Part shown: in pieces, positions 49,821 through 59,006 of the stretch | How positions within the stretch are numbered: the first letter of the stretch is position 1 | Layout of the letters: every line of letters starts with the position of its first letter | Source of the DNA: Massiliimalia sp050943535 | GTDB lineage: Bacteria > Bacillota > Clostridia > Oscillospirales > Ruminococcaceae | Assembly: GCA_050943535.1 (NCBI GenBank) | Contig: JBMNPJ010000003.1 | Location: forward strand, 1 to 64,000 | Direction: 5' to 3' | DNA length: 64,000 nt | Notes under the pieces: generated by a model | Told to the model about the DNA's origin: nothing | Database searches by the model: none | Seen by the model: only the letters and a program-made list of their open reading frames with translations | Program-made: the position numbers and the translations under genes

Positions 49821-50001
49821 AGTTTCAGCCCCTTTTTGAAAATTTGCCAACCGTTCTTTTGGTCAGTATTCCTGATTTTTCGTTTTTTATTCTTTCTATA
49901 TCAGAAATTAATTATCCTTATTTTATCATGTTTGCCATAAATTAACAAGTATTCTTTTGGATTGTTTGAAAAATTGTATTTTATGCACAATGTATCAGGC
50001 G

Positions 50002-50880
50002 TCATTTTTGAAAGCGGGAAGCGTAAGAGCATCTGCGGCACAATTCTTCAAATGGTTTCCGGTCAGAAAATCCCTGATAAATTGCCTGGGCTCGAGTGCC
50101 AGAAAGAATTTCCTCCAGCGGAGAGGAAAACAGATTCCCTAAGGGGATGCGCCCTTCACTGTCCAAACAGCAGGGAATTACAGTGCCGTCACAGAGTACT
50201 GCAAAATGATCCCGCAACGCCTGACAAAATACGGTTTTTTCTGAAATCGGCTGAATGGGATCCGGCCATTCAAATTTATGGGCAAAATGAAGGTAGGTGT
50301 TTGGAGCTAACCGGATATCCCGCTGTTCTTTTCCAGTGGGACGGATAGGGGCGTCCATGGAAAACGCCTGTTCCAAAAAGGATAAGATCCAGGGGTTTTC
50401 CTGATGCTGTCCCTGGGAAGTTTCTCCGTCCAGATTCCATAACCGCAGCTGGGTGAGAAGGTTTCCCTGTGCGGAAGCTGCCTTGGAAAACTGGGTAATT
50501 TGTGTGAGATATTCTTCCATAGAGAATGGGAGGGTGTTGGCTTCAAAACTGTGGAGTGAGATGCAGACTTTGTGTACTGCCGGAGAAGACAGTATGGTGC
50601 GGGCAGTATCTCCTTTTAAAAGGGTGCCGTTGGTGGTCAGGTTGACCTTAAAATTCAATCGCTGGCATTCTTCCAAAAATTCACCCAGCAGGGGATGAAG
50701 AAGGGGTTCACCCATCACATGAAATTGGAGAAAGTTTGTAAAATTTCTGATTTGGGCAGCCGCAAAACGAAATTCTTCCAAAGACAGAAAATGGGGAGAG
50801 CGGGTGGTTTTTGGACAGAAGGAACAGTTTAAATTGCACACATTGGTGATTTCCAGATAGGCTCTTTTATATTGTTTCAT
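50002..50880 (-). CDS. Radical SAM/SPASM-domain protein
   Basis: 292 residues. The radical SAM cluster motif CNLNCSFC (about 15-22) follows MKQYKRAYLEITNV. The barrel continues with FHVMGEPLLHP and NLTTNGTLL. The C-terminal SPASM-like region has cysteines in VFCQALRDHFAVLCDGTVI, PCCLDSEGRIPLGN and LCRRCSY, so it holds one auxiliary cluster. Members modify peptides or act in cofactor synthesis; no precursor peptide is evident nearby. ATG 50880 (AAAGGA upstream) gives the family N-terminus. Confidence 0.88.
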   Translation of the reverse strand: MKQYKRAYLEITNVCNLNCSFCPKTTRSPHFLSLEEFRFAAAQIRNFTNFLQFHVMGEPLLHPLLGEFLEECQRLNFKVNLTTNGTLLKGDTARTILSSPAVHKVCISLHSFEANTLPFSMEEYLTQITQFSKAASAQGNLLTQLRLWNLDGETSQGQHQENPWILSFLEQAFSMDAPIRPTGKEQRDIRLAPNTYLHFAHKFEWPDPIQPISEKTVFCQALRDHFAVLCDGTVIPCCLDSEGRIPLGNLFSSPLEEILSGTRAQAIYQGFSDRKPFEELCRRCSYASRFQK

Positions 50881-51027
50881 TGGGTTTTCCTTTCTGATTT
50901 CAGGGAAATAAGACGGATACATCCTGTTAAACATTGTTTTTGAAAGGATGCACTTTTTGATTATTATATCAGATTTCAAAAGGCTTGTCATGAAACCGGA
51001 AAGGTTATTGTCAAAGGACGAGAGGAT

Positions 51028-51056
51028 TTGTTTTTTCTGTCATTTTATGATATAAT
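51028..51056 (+). promoter_or_regulatory. Promoter of the nitroreductase gene
   Basis: TTGTTT (51028-51033), 17 bp, TATAAT (51051-51056). Confidence 0.75.
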
Positions 51057-51130
51057 CATGCCCAAATAATACTGTGACAGGCGGGGAGAATCAGACAGCC
51101 TGACCGCAGTAGAAACAGGAGGACATGTTC

Positions 51131-51676
51131 ATGGAAACCATCCAGTGTATTAAAGAAAGAAGAAGTATCCGCAGATTTGAAGACCGGAAAATAGACCGGG
51201 AAACCATCCGGGAGATTGTAGAAGCAGCATCTTTTGCCCCTTCCTGGAAAAATACTCAGGTGACCCGCTATCTGGTAGTAGAAAATCGGGATACCATGAA
51301 CCGGATCGCAGATCAGTGTGTCATGGATTTTCAATACAATATTGACACCTTGCGGAATGCGGGAGCACTGGTAGTAGTCACCATGATTGAAGGACGTTCC
51401 GGCATGGAAAAGGACGGTACCCCTACCACTTCCAAAGGAGCAGAATGGGGTGTGTTTGACACCGGTATTGCAGTGCAGACCTTTTGCCTGGCAGCATACG
51501 ACAAGGGAATCGGTTCTGTCATTATGGGAATTTTTGATGAAAATAAAATCAAGGACGTGGTTTCTATTCCGGAAGGGCAGAAGGTAGCGGCATTGGTTGC
51601 TATTGGGTATCCGGCAGAGTCCCCCAAAGCGCCCAGAAGAAAGAGTGTAGACGAGCTGCTTTGTTTTGCAGAATAA
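51131..51676 (+). CDS. Nitroreductase-family flavoprotein
   Basis: 181 residues. The FMN-binding N-terminus is CIKERRSIRRFEDRKI, followed by IVEAASFAPSWKNTQVTRYL and GIAVQTFCLAAYDKGIGSV and ending VAALVAIGYPAESPKAP. It is an NAD(P)H-dependent flavin reductase of unknown substrate. CAGGAGG is eight bases from ATG 51131 and only two from ATG 51125, so the later start is preferred. It is a single gene with its own promoter and terminator. Confidence 0.9.
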   Translation: METIQCIKERRSIRRFEDRKIDRETIREIVEAASFAPSWKNTQVTRYLVVENRDTMNRIADQCVMDFQYNIDTLRNAGALVVVTMIEGRSGMEKDGTPTTSKGAEWGVFDTGIAVQTFCLAAYDKGIGSVIMGIFDENKIKDVVSIPEGQKVAALVAIGYPAESPKAPRRKSVDELLCFAE

Positions 51677-51690
51677 TTTTTCCATAGAAT

Positions 51691-51740
51691 AAAACCTCCT
51701 ATGGTGTTTTTCGTTCCACCATAGGAGGCTGTTTTTTCTA
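51691..51740. terminator. Bidirectional terminator
   Basis: AAAACCTCCTATGGTG (51691-51706) pairs with CACCATAGGAGG (51717-51728), then CTGTTTTTT. It separates convergent genes. Confidence 0.92.
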
Positions 51741-52439
51741 TTGTCCGATAGCGCTCATTGGGTCGATCCACTGACCGTCTTTCTGTACGCCGAAATGGAG
51801 ATGACTTTCTTCAGAAACTTCAATTTCTGCAGTATTTCCTACTGCACCCAGCACATCCCCTACTTTTACAGTCTGTCCGGCCTGTACCTGCACAGCAGGT
51901 TTTAATCCTTTGTAAAAGCTGACGTAGTTGTTGCTGTGAGCAACAGAAACACAGGTGCCCCACATAGGGTCTTCGGTCACTTCCTGTACGGTTCCGTCAC
52001 CCATGGATTTTACCGGGGTATCTGCCGGTGCTTTCAGGTCGATGCCGTCATGGGTACGCCATTCATTCAGGGTTTTGGATTTGACCAGTTCCCCATTGCT
52101 GAAAGTGTTGATGACTTCTCCTTCTAACGGCATCATAAAGGTCAGGGCAGGTGCCGCAGTTTCCTGAGCGGAAGATTCCGGCTGTGAGATTTCTTCTGCC
52201 ATAGAAACAGAAGAGGTATCCTTTTCTATATTTTCTTCCGGTTTATTGACATCCTGAGTAGAAGGATAGTTCCAGTCAGCGTCTTCGGTCTGCTGGCTCA
52301 GTTCCAGAGTTTGGTCCTGTTCCAGCTGTTTTACCATTCCGCTGACACCCAAATAAACTGCTGCTGCAATAGCAATCATACAAATGCCTAAAGCCGCATA
52401 AAATGTTTTATGTCCCTTTTTTGACATGACTTTTTTCAT
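51738..52439 (-). CDS. spoIIQ: SpoIIQ-like M23 (LytM) peptidase-domain protein
   Basis: 233 residues. A single N-terminal membrane helix (FYAALGICMIAIAAAVYLGV), a Ser/Glu-rich linker and a C-terminal LytM domain. Zinc ligands are kept: HDGID (His 130, Asp 134) and HLHF (His 213, 215). The catalytic histidine of the usual YxHL motif is missing (YKGL at 176-179). The topology matches SpoIIQ, which joins SpoIIIAH in the channel between forespore and mother cell. A sigma-F-type promoter (52556-52585) supports this. The name is an inference from architecture and promoter. Confidence 0.75.
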   Translation of the reverse strand: MKKVMSKKGHKTFYAALGICMIAIAAAVYLGVSGMVKQLEQDQTLELSQQTEDADWNYPSTQDVNKPEENIEKDTSSVSMAEEISQPESSAQETAAPALTFMMPLEGEVINTFSNGELVKSKTLNEWRTHDGIDLKAPADTPVKSMGDGTVQEVTEDPMWGTCVSVAHSNNYVSFYKGLKPAVQVQAGQTVKVGDVLGAVGNTAEIEVSEESHLHFGVQKDGQWIDPMSAIGQ

Positions 52440-52555
52440 AGCTTAAAGTTCCTTTCCAAATTGATGATGGGCACAGATAAAAAATCTGGCCAGAATCATA
52501 GCTGGATGGAATGGAATCATTCCATGACAGTTACGCTTCCGATTGTCTTCTCCGT

Positions 52556-52585
52556 TATTTTTGCCGGAAAGGAAAGTCTTTATAC
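52556..52585 (-). promoter_or_regulatory. Sigma-F-type (forespore) promoter
   Basis: Minus strand GTATA (52581-52585), 15 bp, GGCAAAAATA (52556-52565), a close match to the forespore consensus GYATA and GGnnAnAnTA. It drives the SpoIIQ-like gene through a leader of about 110 nt. No sigma-A promoter is seen there. Confidence 0.75.
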
Positions 52586-52706
52586 AACATGGAAAAACAA
52601 TCTGAAAAAGGAACTATTTTCACATAATGGAATGAATTAGGCAAGTCAAAACATTGTTTTTAAAATTTTAAAAAGGGGCAGAAAGGCAATACATCAGGTT
52701 TGAGAT

Positions 52707-53783
52707 TTAAAGATTTTTGTGGCGTTCTATAAAATCCATATAGCGCAGCCAGTCGGCTCGCCCCAGAAAATGAACACCGTCCCGAAGGTGATAGGCAATT
52801 TCACCCTGGTTAGAAAACTCTCCAGTTTGGAAAGGAGTTTCTGTTCCAGAGAATCCGGTTTTTTCGTAATAGTTCCATGCTTGGGATGCCGCCAGGCAGC
52901 ACAGCTGTTCTGCATAAGGATCTGCCCACAAGTCTCGGTTGGCACTGCCAGCCGCCACATACCGGGGAGCAATGGCTGCCAGCAGAAAATGCTGGTCAAA
53001 AGGCATATCATCTGGTTTTCCTGCATATTTTTGATAGTTGCCGCAGAACCAATAGGGGAACCGGGTGACAATATCCTGTGTGGTTTCGGCACCGGGATGT
53101 TTGATATGTTCCAGAGAAGTTCCGGCACAGCCTGCCTCGTTGGAACAGGCAAAAGACACCCGTTCATCCTGTGCGGCACACCACAGGGCAGTTTTTCCCA
53201 GCCGGGAATGTCCGATGACAGCAATGTTTTTGGAATCCACTTCCGGACGGGTGATCAGGTAATCAATCGCCCGGCTTGCTGCCCATGCCCAGATGGAAAT
53301 TTTTCCCCATCCGGTCTGAGGATCAGGCAGATCATACTGTCCTGGGAGCAGGTTTTTAAAGTTGCCGTCATCGGTGGACACATCTTCATAGTATAGAACT
53401 GCCAGTCCAAATCCACGATCGATAATTTCTTCTGCCGGAAAATAACGGTCATAGGAGTCTGGACGGAAGTTGATGAGCAAAAACAGAGGGCTGTTTCCCT
53501 CTTTTTGAGGAACAAAAAATTTTAAAGGAAAGGAAAAATTTCCTTTTGGAGTGGGGAAAGTGATCTGAATTTTTTCCAATACTGCATGTCCGCAGCAGCA
53601 TTCAAAATCCTGCTCCAAGACTTCGCCTTTCACACAGCTGGGTGCAGGGGGCGCAAAGCCGTATTCTTCTTTTCGCAGAAGGTCTAAAATTTCTTTTTTC
53701 CTTGCTTCCCATTCTGGGATGGGATTTTCAGGATTTGTGATAGGATGAGGCATCAGCGGGGGCAAACAGTCGCCGAAGTACAT
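52707..53783 (-). CDS. CE15-like glucuronoyl/acetyl esterase (alpha/beta hydrolase)
   Basis: 358 residues. The nucleophile elbow is IAVIGHSRLGKTALWCAAQD, matching the G-x-S-R-x-G-K motif of carbohydrate esterase family 15. It is followed by ACSNEAGCAG (SNxxG, with acid or oxyanion residues) and a late HFL/WLRYMDF tail with the catalytic His likely in RDGVHFLGRADW. CE15 enzymes split ester links between glucuronoxylan and lignin or related sugar esters. There is no signal peptide, so it should act in the cytoplasm on imported fragments. AAAGGAGG precedes the start. Confidence 0.8.
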   Translation of the reverse strand: MYFGDCLPPLMPHPITNPENPIPEWEARKKEILDLLRKEEYGFAPPAPSCVKGEVLEQDFECCCGHAVLEKIQITFPTPKGNFSFPLKFFVPQKEGNSPLFLLINFRPDSYDRYFPAEEIIDRGFGLAVLYYEDVSTDDGNFKNLLPGQYDLPDPQTGWGKISIWAWAASRAIDYLITRPEVDSKNIAVIGHSRLGKTALWCAAQDERVSFACSNEAGCAGTSLEHIKHPGAETTQDIVTRFPYWFCGNYQKYAGKPDDMPFDQHFLLAAIAPRYVAAGSANRDLWADPYAEQLCCLAASQAWNYYEKTGFSGTETPFQTGEFSNQGEIAYHLRDGVHFLGRADWLRYMDFIERHKNL

Positions 53784-54047
53784 GAGGATATCCTCCTTTC
53801 AAAAAATCACATGGGGAAAACGTATTTTTCTTTATCTTATCATACTGAGATAGGGTGTACTATAGGATTTTTGACGTTTTTCTGTTTGAATTTTTTGTGG
53901 ATTTGCCGGGTGGAAAAGAGGAGCACTCTGTCATTTATTTTTCCCAATTGAGCTACAGGATAGCGCTGAAAGCGGAAAATTTTCTTTTTGTTTGGAGAAA
54001 AAGCTGATTTGACTGCAAAATACCTTGTATTTTTGACAAAACAGCGC

Positions 54048-54076
54048 TTGACTTATGGAGAAAAAGTTCTTATAAT
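54048..54076 (+). promoter_or_regulatory. Promoter of serC
   Basis: TTGACT (54048-54053), 17 bp, TATAAT (54071-54076). It gives a leader of about 75 nt. The rest of the 53784-54157 gap is AT-rich with no gene. Confidence 0.88.
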
Positions 54077-54157
54077 AGTATTAATACTTTTCATGGATAA
54101 TACATTAAAGCGATGAGTTGTCTTGAAAAAGTAGAGTTTGTTTTTGGAGGAAGAGAT

Positions 54158-55243
54158 ATGAGTAGAGTTTACAATTTTAGCGCTGGTCCATCCATGCTGC
54201 CTGAAGCTGTATTAAAGAGAGCTGCCGCGGAAATGCTGGATTACAACGGTTCTGGACAATCGGTTATGGAAATGTCTCACCGTTCGAAAGAATACCAGGC
54301 AATTATCGATTCCTGTGAAAGCTTATTGCGTGAAGTACTTAATATTCCGGATCAGTATAAGGTGTTGTTTTTGCAGGGAGGTGCTTCCTCTCAGTTTGCG
54401 ATGATTCCCCTGAACCTGATGAAAAAAAGCCACAAAATCGATTTGGTTTTGACTGGTCAGTGGGCAAAAAAAGCTTGCAGTGAAGCTAAAAAATACGGAG
54501 AAGTCAATGTAGTTGCTTCCAGTGCTGACAAGACCTTCTCCTATATTCCAAAGCTGGATCCGTCCACTTTCTCAAAAGATGCTGATTATTTTTATATTTG
54601 TTTAAATAATACCATTTATGGTACCCACTATTCCGAACTGCCTGAAACTGGTGATGTTCCGCTGGTAGCAGATGTCAGCTCCTGTATTTTGTCCGAGCCA
54701 ATGGATGTTTCAAAATTCGGTCTTTTGTTTGCCGGTGCCCAGAAAAACATGGGACCTGCTGGTTTGACCGTGGTGATTGTCCGGGAAGATTTGATTCAGG
54801 GAGTAGACGATACCACTCCTACCATGTTTGATTACAAAATTCATGCAGAAAACGGTTCTATGTATAACACACCGCCGACCTATGCTATTTATATCTGCAA
54901 ATTGGTGCTGGAATGGCTGAAAAATGATATGGGCGGAATTGAAAAAATGCATGAGCTCAATCAGAAAAAAGCTGGAATTCTGTATGATTTCCTGGATCAG
55001 TCCAAGATGTTCCGGGGTACGGTAGAACCAGGTTCTCGTTCTTTGATGAACGTGCCTTTTGTCACCGGAAACGAAGATTTGGACAAGAAATTTGTAAAAG
55101 AAGCTGCGGAACACGGTTTCATCAACCTGAAAGGTCACCGTACAGTAGGCGGTATGCGGGCGTCTATTTATAACGCTATGCCGCTGGAAGGCGTAGAAGC
55201 TTTGGTGGCATTTATGAAAGAATTTGAAGCCGCTAATTCTTAA
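54158..55243 (+). CDS. serC: Phosphoserine aminotransferase
   Basis: 361 residues, standard length. It starts SRVYNFSAGPSMLPEAVLKR, with MEMSHRSKEYQAIID, FLQGGASSQFAMIPLN, the PLP lysine segment LLFAGAQKNMGPAGLTV and LKGHRTVGGMRASIYNAM. It converts 3-phosphohydroxypyruvate to phosphoserine. ATG 54158 follows GGAGG by seven bases; the earlier ATG at 54113 has none. serA follows after a hairpin. Confidence 0.97.
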   Translation: MSRVYNFSAGPSMLPEAVLKRAAAEMLDYNGSGQSVMEMSHRSKEYQAIIDSCESLLREVLNIPDQYKVLFLQGGASSQFAMIPLNLMKKSHKIDLVLTGQWAKKACSEAKKYGEVNVVASSADKTFSYIPKLDPSTFSKDADYFYICLNNTIYGTHYSELPETGDVPLVADVSSCILSEPMDVSKFGLLFAGAQKNMGPAGLTVVIVREDLIQGVDDTTPTMFDYKIHAENGSMYNTPPTYAIYICKLVLEWLKNDMGGIEKMHELNQKKAGILYDFLDQSKMFRGTVEPGSRSLMNVPFVTGNEDLDKKFVKEAAEHGFINLKGHRTVGGMRASIYNAMPLEGVEALVAFMKEFEAANS

Positions 55244-55266
55244 GTCATAGTATTTGGATGAAAAAG

Positions 55267-55316
55267 AGGGGTGCGGGTCAAGAATTGAAACAGCACCCCT
55301 TTGCGTTTTATTTTTT
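55267..55316 (+). terminator. Hairpin between serC and serA (partial terminator)
   Basis: AGGGGTGC (55267-55274) pairs with GCACCCCT (55293-55300), then TTGCGTTTTATTTTTT. It may lower serA relative to serC. Confidence 0.7.
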
Positions 55317-55335
55317 AGAAAAAAGGTGAAAGATC

Positions 55336-56493
55336 ATGTTTGAGATTCAGTTATTAAATAAAATTTCCCCAGTAGGATTGGAAAAATTTGACCGTACCCG
55401 TTATACCTATGCAGAAGCGATGGAAGCTCCTGATGCAGTGATGGTGCGCAGTGCCTCCATGCACGACATGGAACTGCCTCAGTCTGTCAAGGCCATTGCT
55501 CGGGCTGGTGCAGGGGTAAACAACATCCCTTGTGATGCATGCGCTCAGAAAGGGATTGTGGTATTTAATACACCGGGTGCCAACGCCAACGCAGTAAAGG
55601 AAATGGTGCTGTTGGGATTGCTTATTTCCTCCCGTAAAGTGGCTGACTCTATGGAATGGGTCAGAACACTGAAAGGAAAAGGCGAAGAAGTAGGCAAACT
55701 GGTAGAAAAGGGAAAGAGCCAGTTTGTAGGACCGGAAATCGCCGGAAAAACGTTGGGTGTTATCGGTCTGGGTGCAATTGGTGCTATGGTAGCTAATGCG
55801 GCAGCAGATTTGGGGATGACAGTATATGGATATGACCCGTATATCAGCGTAGATGCTGCATGGAATTTGTCCAGCCAGGTAAAACACGCAGTGAATTTAA
55901 ATGAAATTTATGAAAAATCTGATTATATTACCATTCACGTTCCCTGCAATCAGGAAACCAAAGGAATGGTCAATGCGTCTTCTATTGCTACCATGAAAAA
56001 TGGTGTTCGGATCCTCAATTTTGCCAGAGGCGAACTGGTGGATACCGCAGATTTGATTCAGGCATTGGAAGCGAAAAAGGTAGCTGCATATGTTACCGAC
56101 TTCCCTAACGATGATCTTTTGGATGTATCTGGGGTGACTGCATTCCCTCACTTGGGAGCATCTACTCCGGAATCTGAAGATAACTGTGCAAAAATGGCAG
56201 CAGTAGAACTGATGGATTATCTGGAAAACGGGAACATTACCAATTCTGTAAATCTGCCGGCAGCTTCTATGGCAAGAAGCGGGAAAAATCGGATTTGCAT
56301 CATCCACAAGAACGTTCCTACCATGCTGTCCAAGATTTCTGCTGCACTGGAAAGTGTCAACATTGAAAATCTGCTGAATAAATCCAAGAAGGATTTTGCA
56401 TACACCATGATTGACACCAACGGAGATGTGACACCGGATATTCTGAAAGCATTGCAGGCAATTGATGGCGTTATCCGCATCCGTGCAATTTAA
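55336..56493 (+). CDS. serA: D-3-phosphoglycerate dehydrogenase
   Basis: 385 residues. A 2-hydroxyacid dehydrogenase core with the NAD loop LGVIGLGAIGAMVANAA, the arginine in LNFARGELVD, the His in FPHLGASTPESEDN, and a C-terminal ACT domain (NRICIIHKNVPTMLSKISAA) able to sense serine. The usual active-site Glu position falls in TDFPNDDL, where Asp is found. It opens serine synthesis and follows serC in the same direction. AAAAGGTG precedes the start. A terminator follows. Confidence 0.96.
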   Translation: MFEIQLLNKISPVGLEKFDRTRYTYAEAMEAPDAVMVRSASMHDMELPQSVKAIARAGAGVNNIPCDACAQKGIVVFNTPGANANAVKEMVLLGLLISSRKVADSMEWVRTLKGKGEEVGKLVEKGKSQFVGPEIAGKTLGVIGLGAIGAMVANAAADLGMTVYGYDPYISVDAAWNLSSQVKHAVNLNEIYEKSDYITIHVPCNQETKGMVNASSIATMKNGVRILNFARGELVDTADLIQALEAKKVAAYVTDFPNDDLLDVSGVTAFPHLGASTPESEDNCAKMAAVELMDYLENGNITNSVNLPAASMARSGKNRICIIHKNVPTMLSKISAALESVNIENLLNKSKKDFAYTMIDTNGDVTPDILKALQAIDGVIRIRAI

Positions 56494-56526
56494 AAAGATA
56501 GACGTAAAAAGAAAAAGCTGAGAAAG

Positions 56527-56556
56527 AGCGCCGCAAAACGAAAGTTTTGCGGCGCT
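56527..56556. terminator. Hairpin after serA
   Basis: AGCGCCGCAAAAC (56527-56539) pairs with GTTTTGCGGCGCT (56544-56556). It has the same core stem as the transketolase terminator but little T run. Confidence 0.7.
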
Positions 56557-56629
56557 TCAGACTGTAGAAAAAGGTAATGCAAACTGGCAAATTGCACAAA
56601 TAAAAATATTATACCAGACTCTTTGGAGT

Positions 56630-57060
56630 GATTAGCGCCGCAGCGCTTTTTGCAGGACAACCGTTTTACATAAGTGCGCAAACAACACTTGTGGGTGTAG
56701 AGAAAGCCTACGGCTATCTCCAGGGGCAGGCCGACTAACCATATATTTCTGGAGGACGCCCCTCTGGTGGCTTTTTCTTTGTAGTTATCCTTTGGATAAC
56801 TATTTTCTTATTGGCCATCAAAAGAAATGGTGCAGGTTGTGGTCAGCGGACATTGTCCGCCATAAGCCCACAAAAGAAAGACAAAAAATTTGTCTCCGAC
56901 GGCTTAAGGGATTCACATCCCTTAAGAATCCCAAAAAACAAAAAAGTTGCACCAGGGGTTCACACCCCTGGACCTGAACCACCTGGCGGTGGGGCAATGA
57001 CGCTTCGCTCGTGTTCTGTCAGCTGAGAGAATACCAACGTAGTATCATTGCAAGCGGGTG
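56630..57060. repeat. Dispersed intergenic repeat, copy 4 (long, modular)
   Basis: Modules match copy 3: GATTAGCGCCGCAGCG (56630), GTGCGCAAACAACACTTG, GGCCGACTAACCATATATTT with flanking GGGGC/GCCCC arms (56722-56770), the TTGGCCATCAAAAGAAATGG palindrome (56813), GCGGACATTGTCCGC (56846-56860), GGGGTTCACACCCCTGG and CCACCTGGCGGTGGGG as in copy 2, and the core CAATGACGCTTCGCTCGT (from 56995). The remainder of 56557-57164 is non-coding. Confidence 0.8.
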
Positions 57061-57164
57061 CTGCCCGCCTTCGGAAGATTTGGCAGGATATTTCCTTTTT
57101 TAGAAGAATCTTATGAAGATATTCAATTTGTTCTAAAATTGGAAAAATTACCGGATAACTGCCA

Positions 57165-57193
57165 TTAACATTTGAGCGAAAATGTGCTATGAT
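57165..57193 (+). promoter_or_regulatory. Promoter of the hem operon
   Basis: TTAACA (57165-57170), 17 bp, TATGAT (57188-57193). The leader before the hemA start is about 35 nt. Confidence 0.82.
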
Positions 57194-57234
57194 AGAATCT
57201 GCATGAAGTTGATAAGAATTGGAGCGTTGAAATT

Positions 57235-58455
57235 TTGGAAATCAGAATGGCTGGAATCGACCACAGTAAAGCGGGGCTGGAATACCGGGAAATCTTTTCC
57301 TTTACCAAATCTGCCCTTGCAGCTGCGCTGAAACAGATCAAATCAGAATATCCGTCCATGGGATGTGTGATCCTCTCTACCTGTAACCGGACAGAAATCT
57401 GGCTCAGCGGCGGGGAAGTGTCTCCCCTGGAATTGCTTTGCCGTGTAAAACAGGTGGAATCCGGACAATATCAGGAATATTTTCGCTGCCGTGAAGGGGA
57501 AGAAGCGGTTCATTATTTAATGGAACTGGCGTGCGGATTGAAATCTCAGATTTTTGGAGAAGATCAGATCCTGACTCAGATTAAGGACGCCATCGCCTTT
57601 GCACGGGAATGCAAAAGTGCGGATACGGTACTGGAAATTTTATTCCGGGATGCAGTGACAGCAGCGAAGAAGGTAAAAAGTTCTGTGCGGCTGACTGCGG
57701 TAAACCGCTCCATGGCAGTGGGGACCATTGAACTGCTGGAACAGAAGATGGGAAGCCTGCGGGGAAAACAGTGCATGGTAATCGGCAATGGGGAAATGGG
57801 ACGTCTGGCAGCATCTGCGCTGGTGGAACAGGGGTGTCATGTAGTGATGACTCTGCGCCAGTATAAAACTCGGGATGCGGTGATTCCGGCAGGGTGCCGT
57901 GTGGTGGATTATGAAGAACGGATTCAAAAACTGCCTCAGATGGACATTGTGCTCAGCGCAACCTTAAGCCCCCATTATACTGTGAAACAGGAAGATCTGG
58001 AAAATGTGGAACTTGCTCATAAGGTAGTGCTGGTGGATTTGGCGGTTCCCCGGGATATTGACCCGAAATTAAAACAGCACCCGATGCTTCAGGTATATGA
58101 TGTGGACAGCCTGGGTGGCTCCCTGCGGCAGGAAGACCTGGCGCAGATTGAAAAGGCAAAAGAACTTTTGCGGGAATATGAAACTGAATTTGAAAACTGG
58201 TATTATTTCCGGGAATGGATTCCCATGGTACAGAAGATTGGAAAACAGACGGCAGAAGATGTGGTTTGGCGCAGCCAGAAACAGATTAAAAAACTGCCTT
58301 TGACCGGAGAGGAAACGGGAAAACTGGCCGGCAGTATTGGGGCATCGACCCAAAAGTCTGTGAGCAAACTTTTGTACGGACTGCGGGAATATTTGGATAA
58401 GGATCAGTTTGAAAGCTGTATGCGGGCTTTGGAAAAAGCTTCTAATCAGCGGTAA
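57235..58455 (+). CDS. hemA: Glutamyl-tRNA reductase
   Basis: 406 residues. It begins MEIRMAGIDHSKAGLEYRE (TTG start, GGAG ten bases upstream), with the catalytic Cys in LSTCNRTEIW (about residue 50), FGEDQILTQIKDA, the NADPH loop CMVIGNGEMGRLAAS, and the dimerisation tail. It reduces Glu-tRNA to glutamate-1-semialdehyde, the first step of C5 tetrapyrrole synthesis. ATG 57247 is the only alternative and lacks a site. The next gene follows after 13 bp. Confidence 0.95.
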   Translation: MEIRMAGIDHSKAGLEYREIFSFTKSALAAALKQIKSEYPSMGCVILSTCNRTEIWLSGGEVSPLELLCRVKQVESGQYQEYFRCREGEEAVHYLMELACGLKSQIFGEDQILTQIKDAIAFARECKSADTVLEILFRDAVTAAKKVKSSVRLTAVNRSMAVGTIELLEQKMGSLRGKQCMVIGNGEMGRLAASALVEQGCHVVMTLRQYKTRDAVIPAGCRVVDYEERIQKLPQMDIVLSATLSPHYTVKQEDLENVELAHKVVLVDLAVPRDIDPKLKQHPMLQVYDVDSLGGSLRQEDLAQIEKAKELLREYETEFENWYYFREWIPMVQKIGKQTAEDVVWRSQKQIKKLPLTGEETGKLAGSIGASTQKSVSKLLYGLREYLDKDQFESCMRALEKASNQR

Positions 58456-58468
58456 GGGGGCAGAAAGG

Positions 58469-58966
58469 ATGGATGGAATTCCCTTTTTCCCCATGTTTAT
58501 TTCCCTGAATGGGAAGCGCGGTGTGGTTATCGGCGGAGGTACTATTGCATTCCGCAGAATTTCTACCCTGCTGGAATTTGGGTGTGACCTGACTGTGATT
58601 GCTCCAAAACTTTGCCCCTCTTTGGAACAGCTGGTACAGAACCTGCCGGAGCGGATTCATTGGGAATGCAGAGAATATGCTCCAGGAGATCTGGAAGGGG
58701 CTTTTTTGGCAGTGGCCGCCACAGACCTGAGAGAGGTCAATCACCAGGTGTTTTTAGAATGCAGAAAATCCGGAGTTTTGGCAAGTATTGCGGATCGGAA
58801 AGAAGAATGTGATTTTTATTTTCCGGCAGTTATCCGACAGGATACCATGGTAGTAGGTGTCAATGGTGGCGGGACTGATCACAAAAAGGTGCGCCAAACC
58901 GCAGACTGGCTGCGGGAACACAAAAAAGAATTATTCGCCTGCGGGGATACCCCGGCAGAAACATGA
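58469..58966 (+). CDS. Precorrin-2 dehydrogenase (siroheme synthase N-terminal type)
   Basis: 165 residues. FISLNGKRGVVIGGGTIAFRR is the NAD-binding loop, then TLLEFGCDLTVIAPKL, AVAATDLREVNHQVFLECRK and CDFYFPAVIRQDTMVVGVNG. It corresponds to the CysG/Met8p N-terminal domain that oxidises precorrin-2 to sirohydrochlorin. It lacks the C-terminal methyltransferase, which is supplied by the CobA-HemD fusion two genes on. AAGGGGG is eight bases before ATG 58469; the longer frame lies within hemA. Confidence 0.9.
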   Translation: MDGIPFFPMFISLNGKRGVVIGGGTIAFRRISTLLEFGCDLTVIAPKLCPSLEQLVQNLPERIHWECREYAPGDLEGAFLAVAATDLREVNHQVFLECRKSGVLASIADRKEECDFYFPAVIRQDTMVVGVNGGGTDHKKVRQTADWLREHKKELFACGDTPAET

Positions 58967-59006
58967 TAAAATTAAGAAATGGAATGTTGAGAAAGGAATC
59001 GGCAGA

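Noticed and set aside
56811..57026. 71-residue plus-strand frame starting MAIKRNGAGCG
   Set aside because: Same origin as the 42477 frame: dispersed repeat copy 4.
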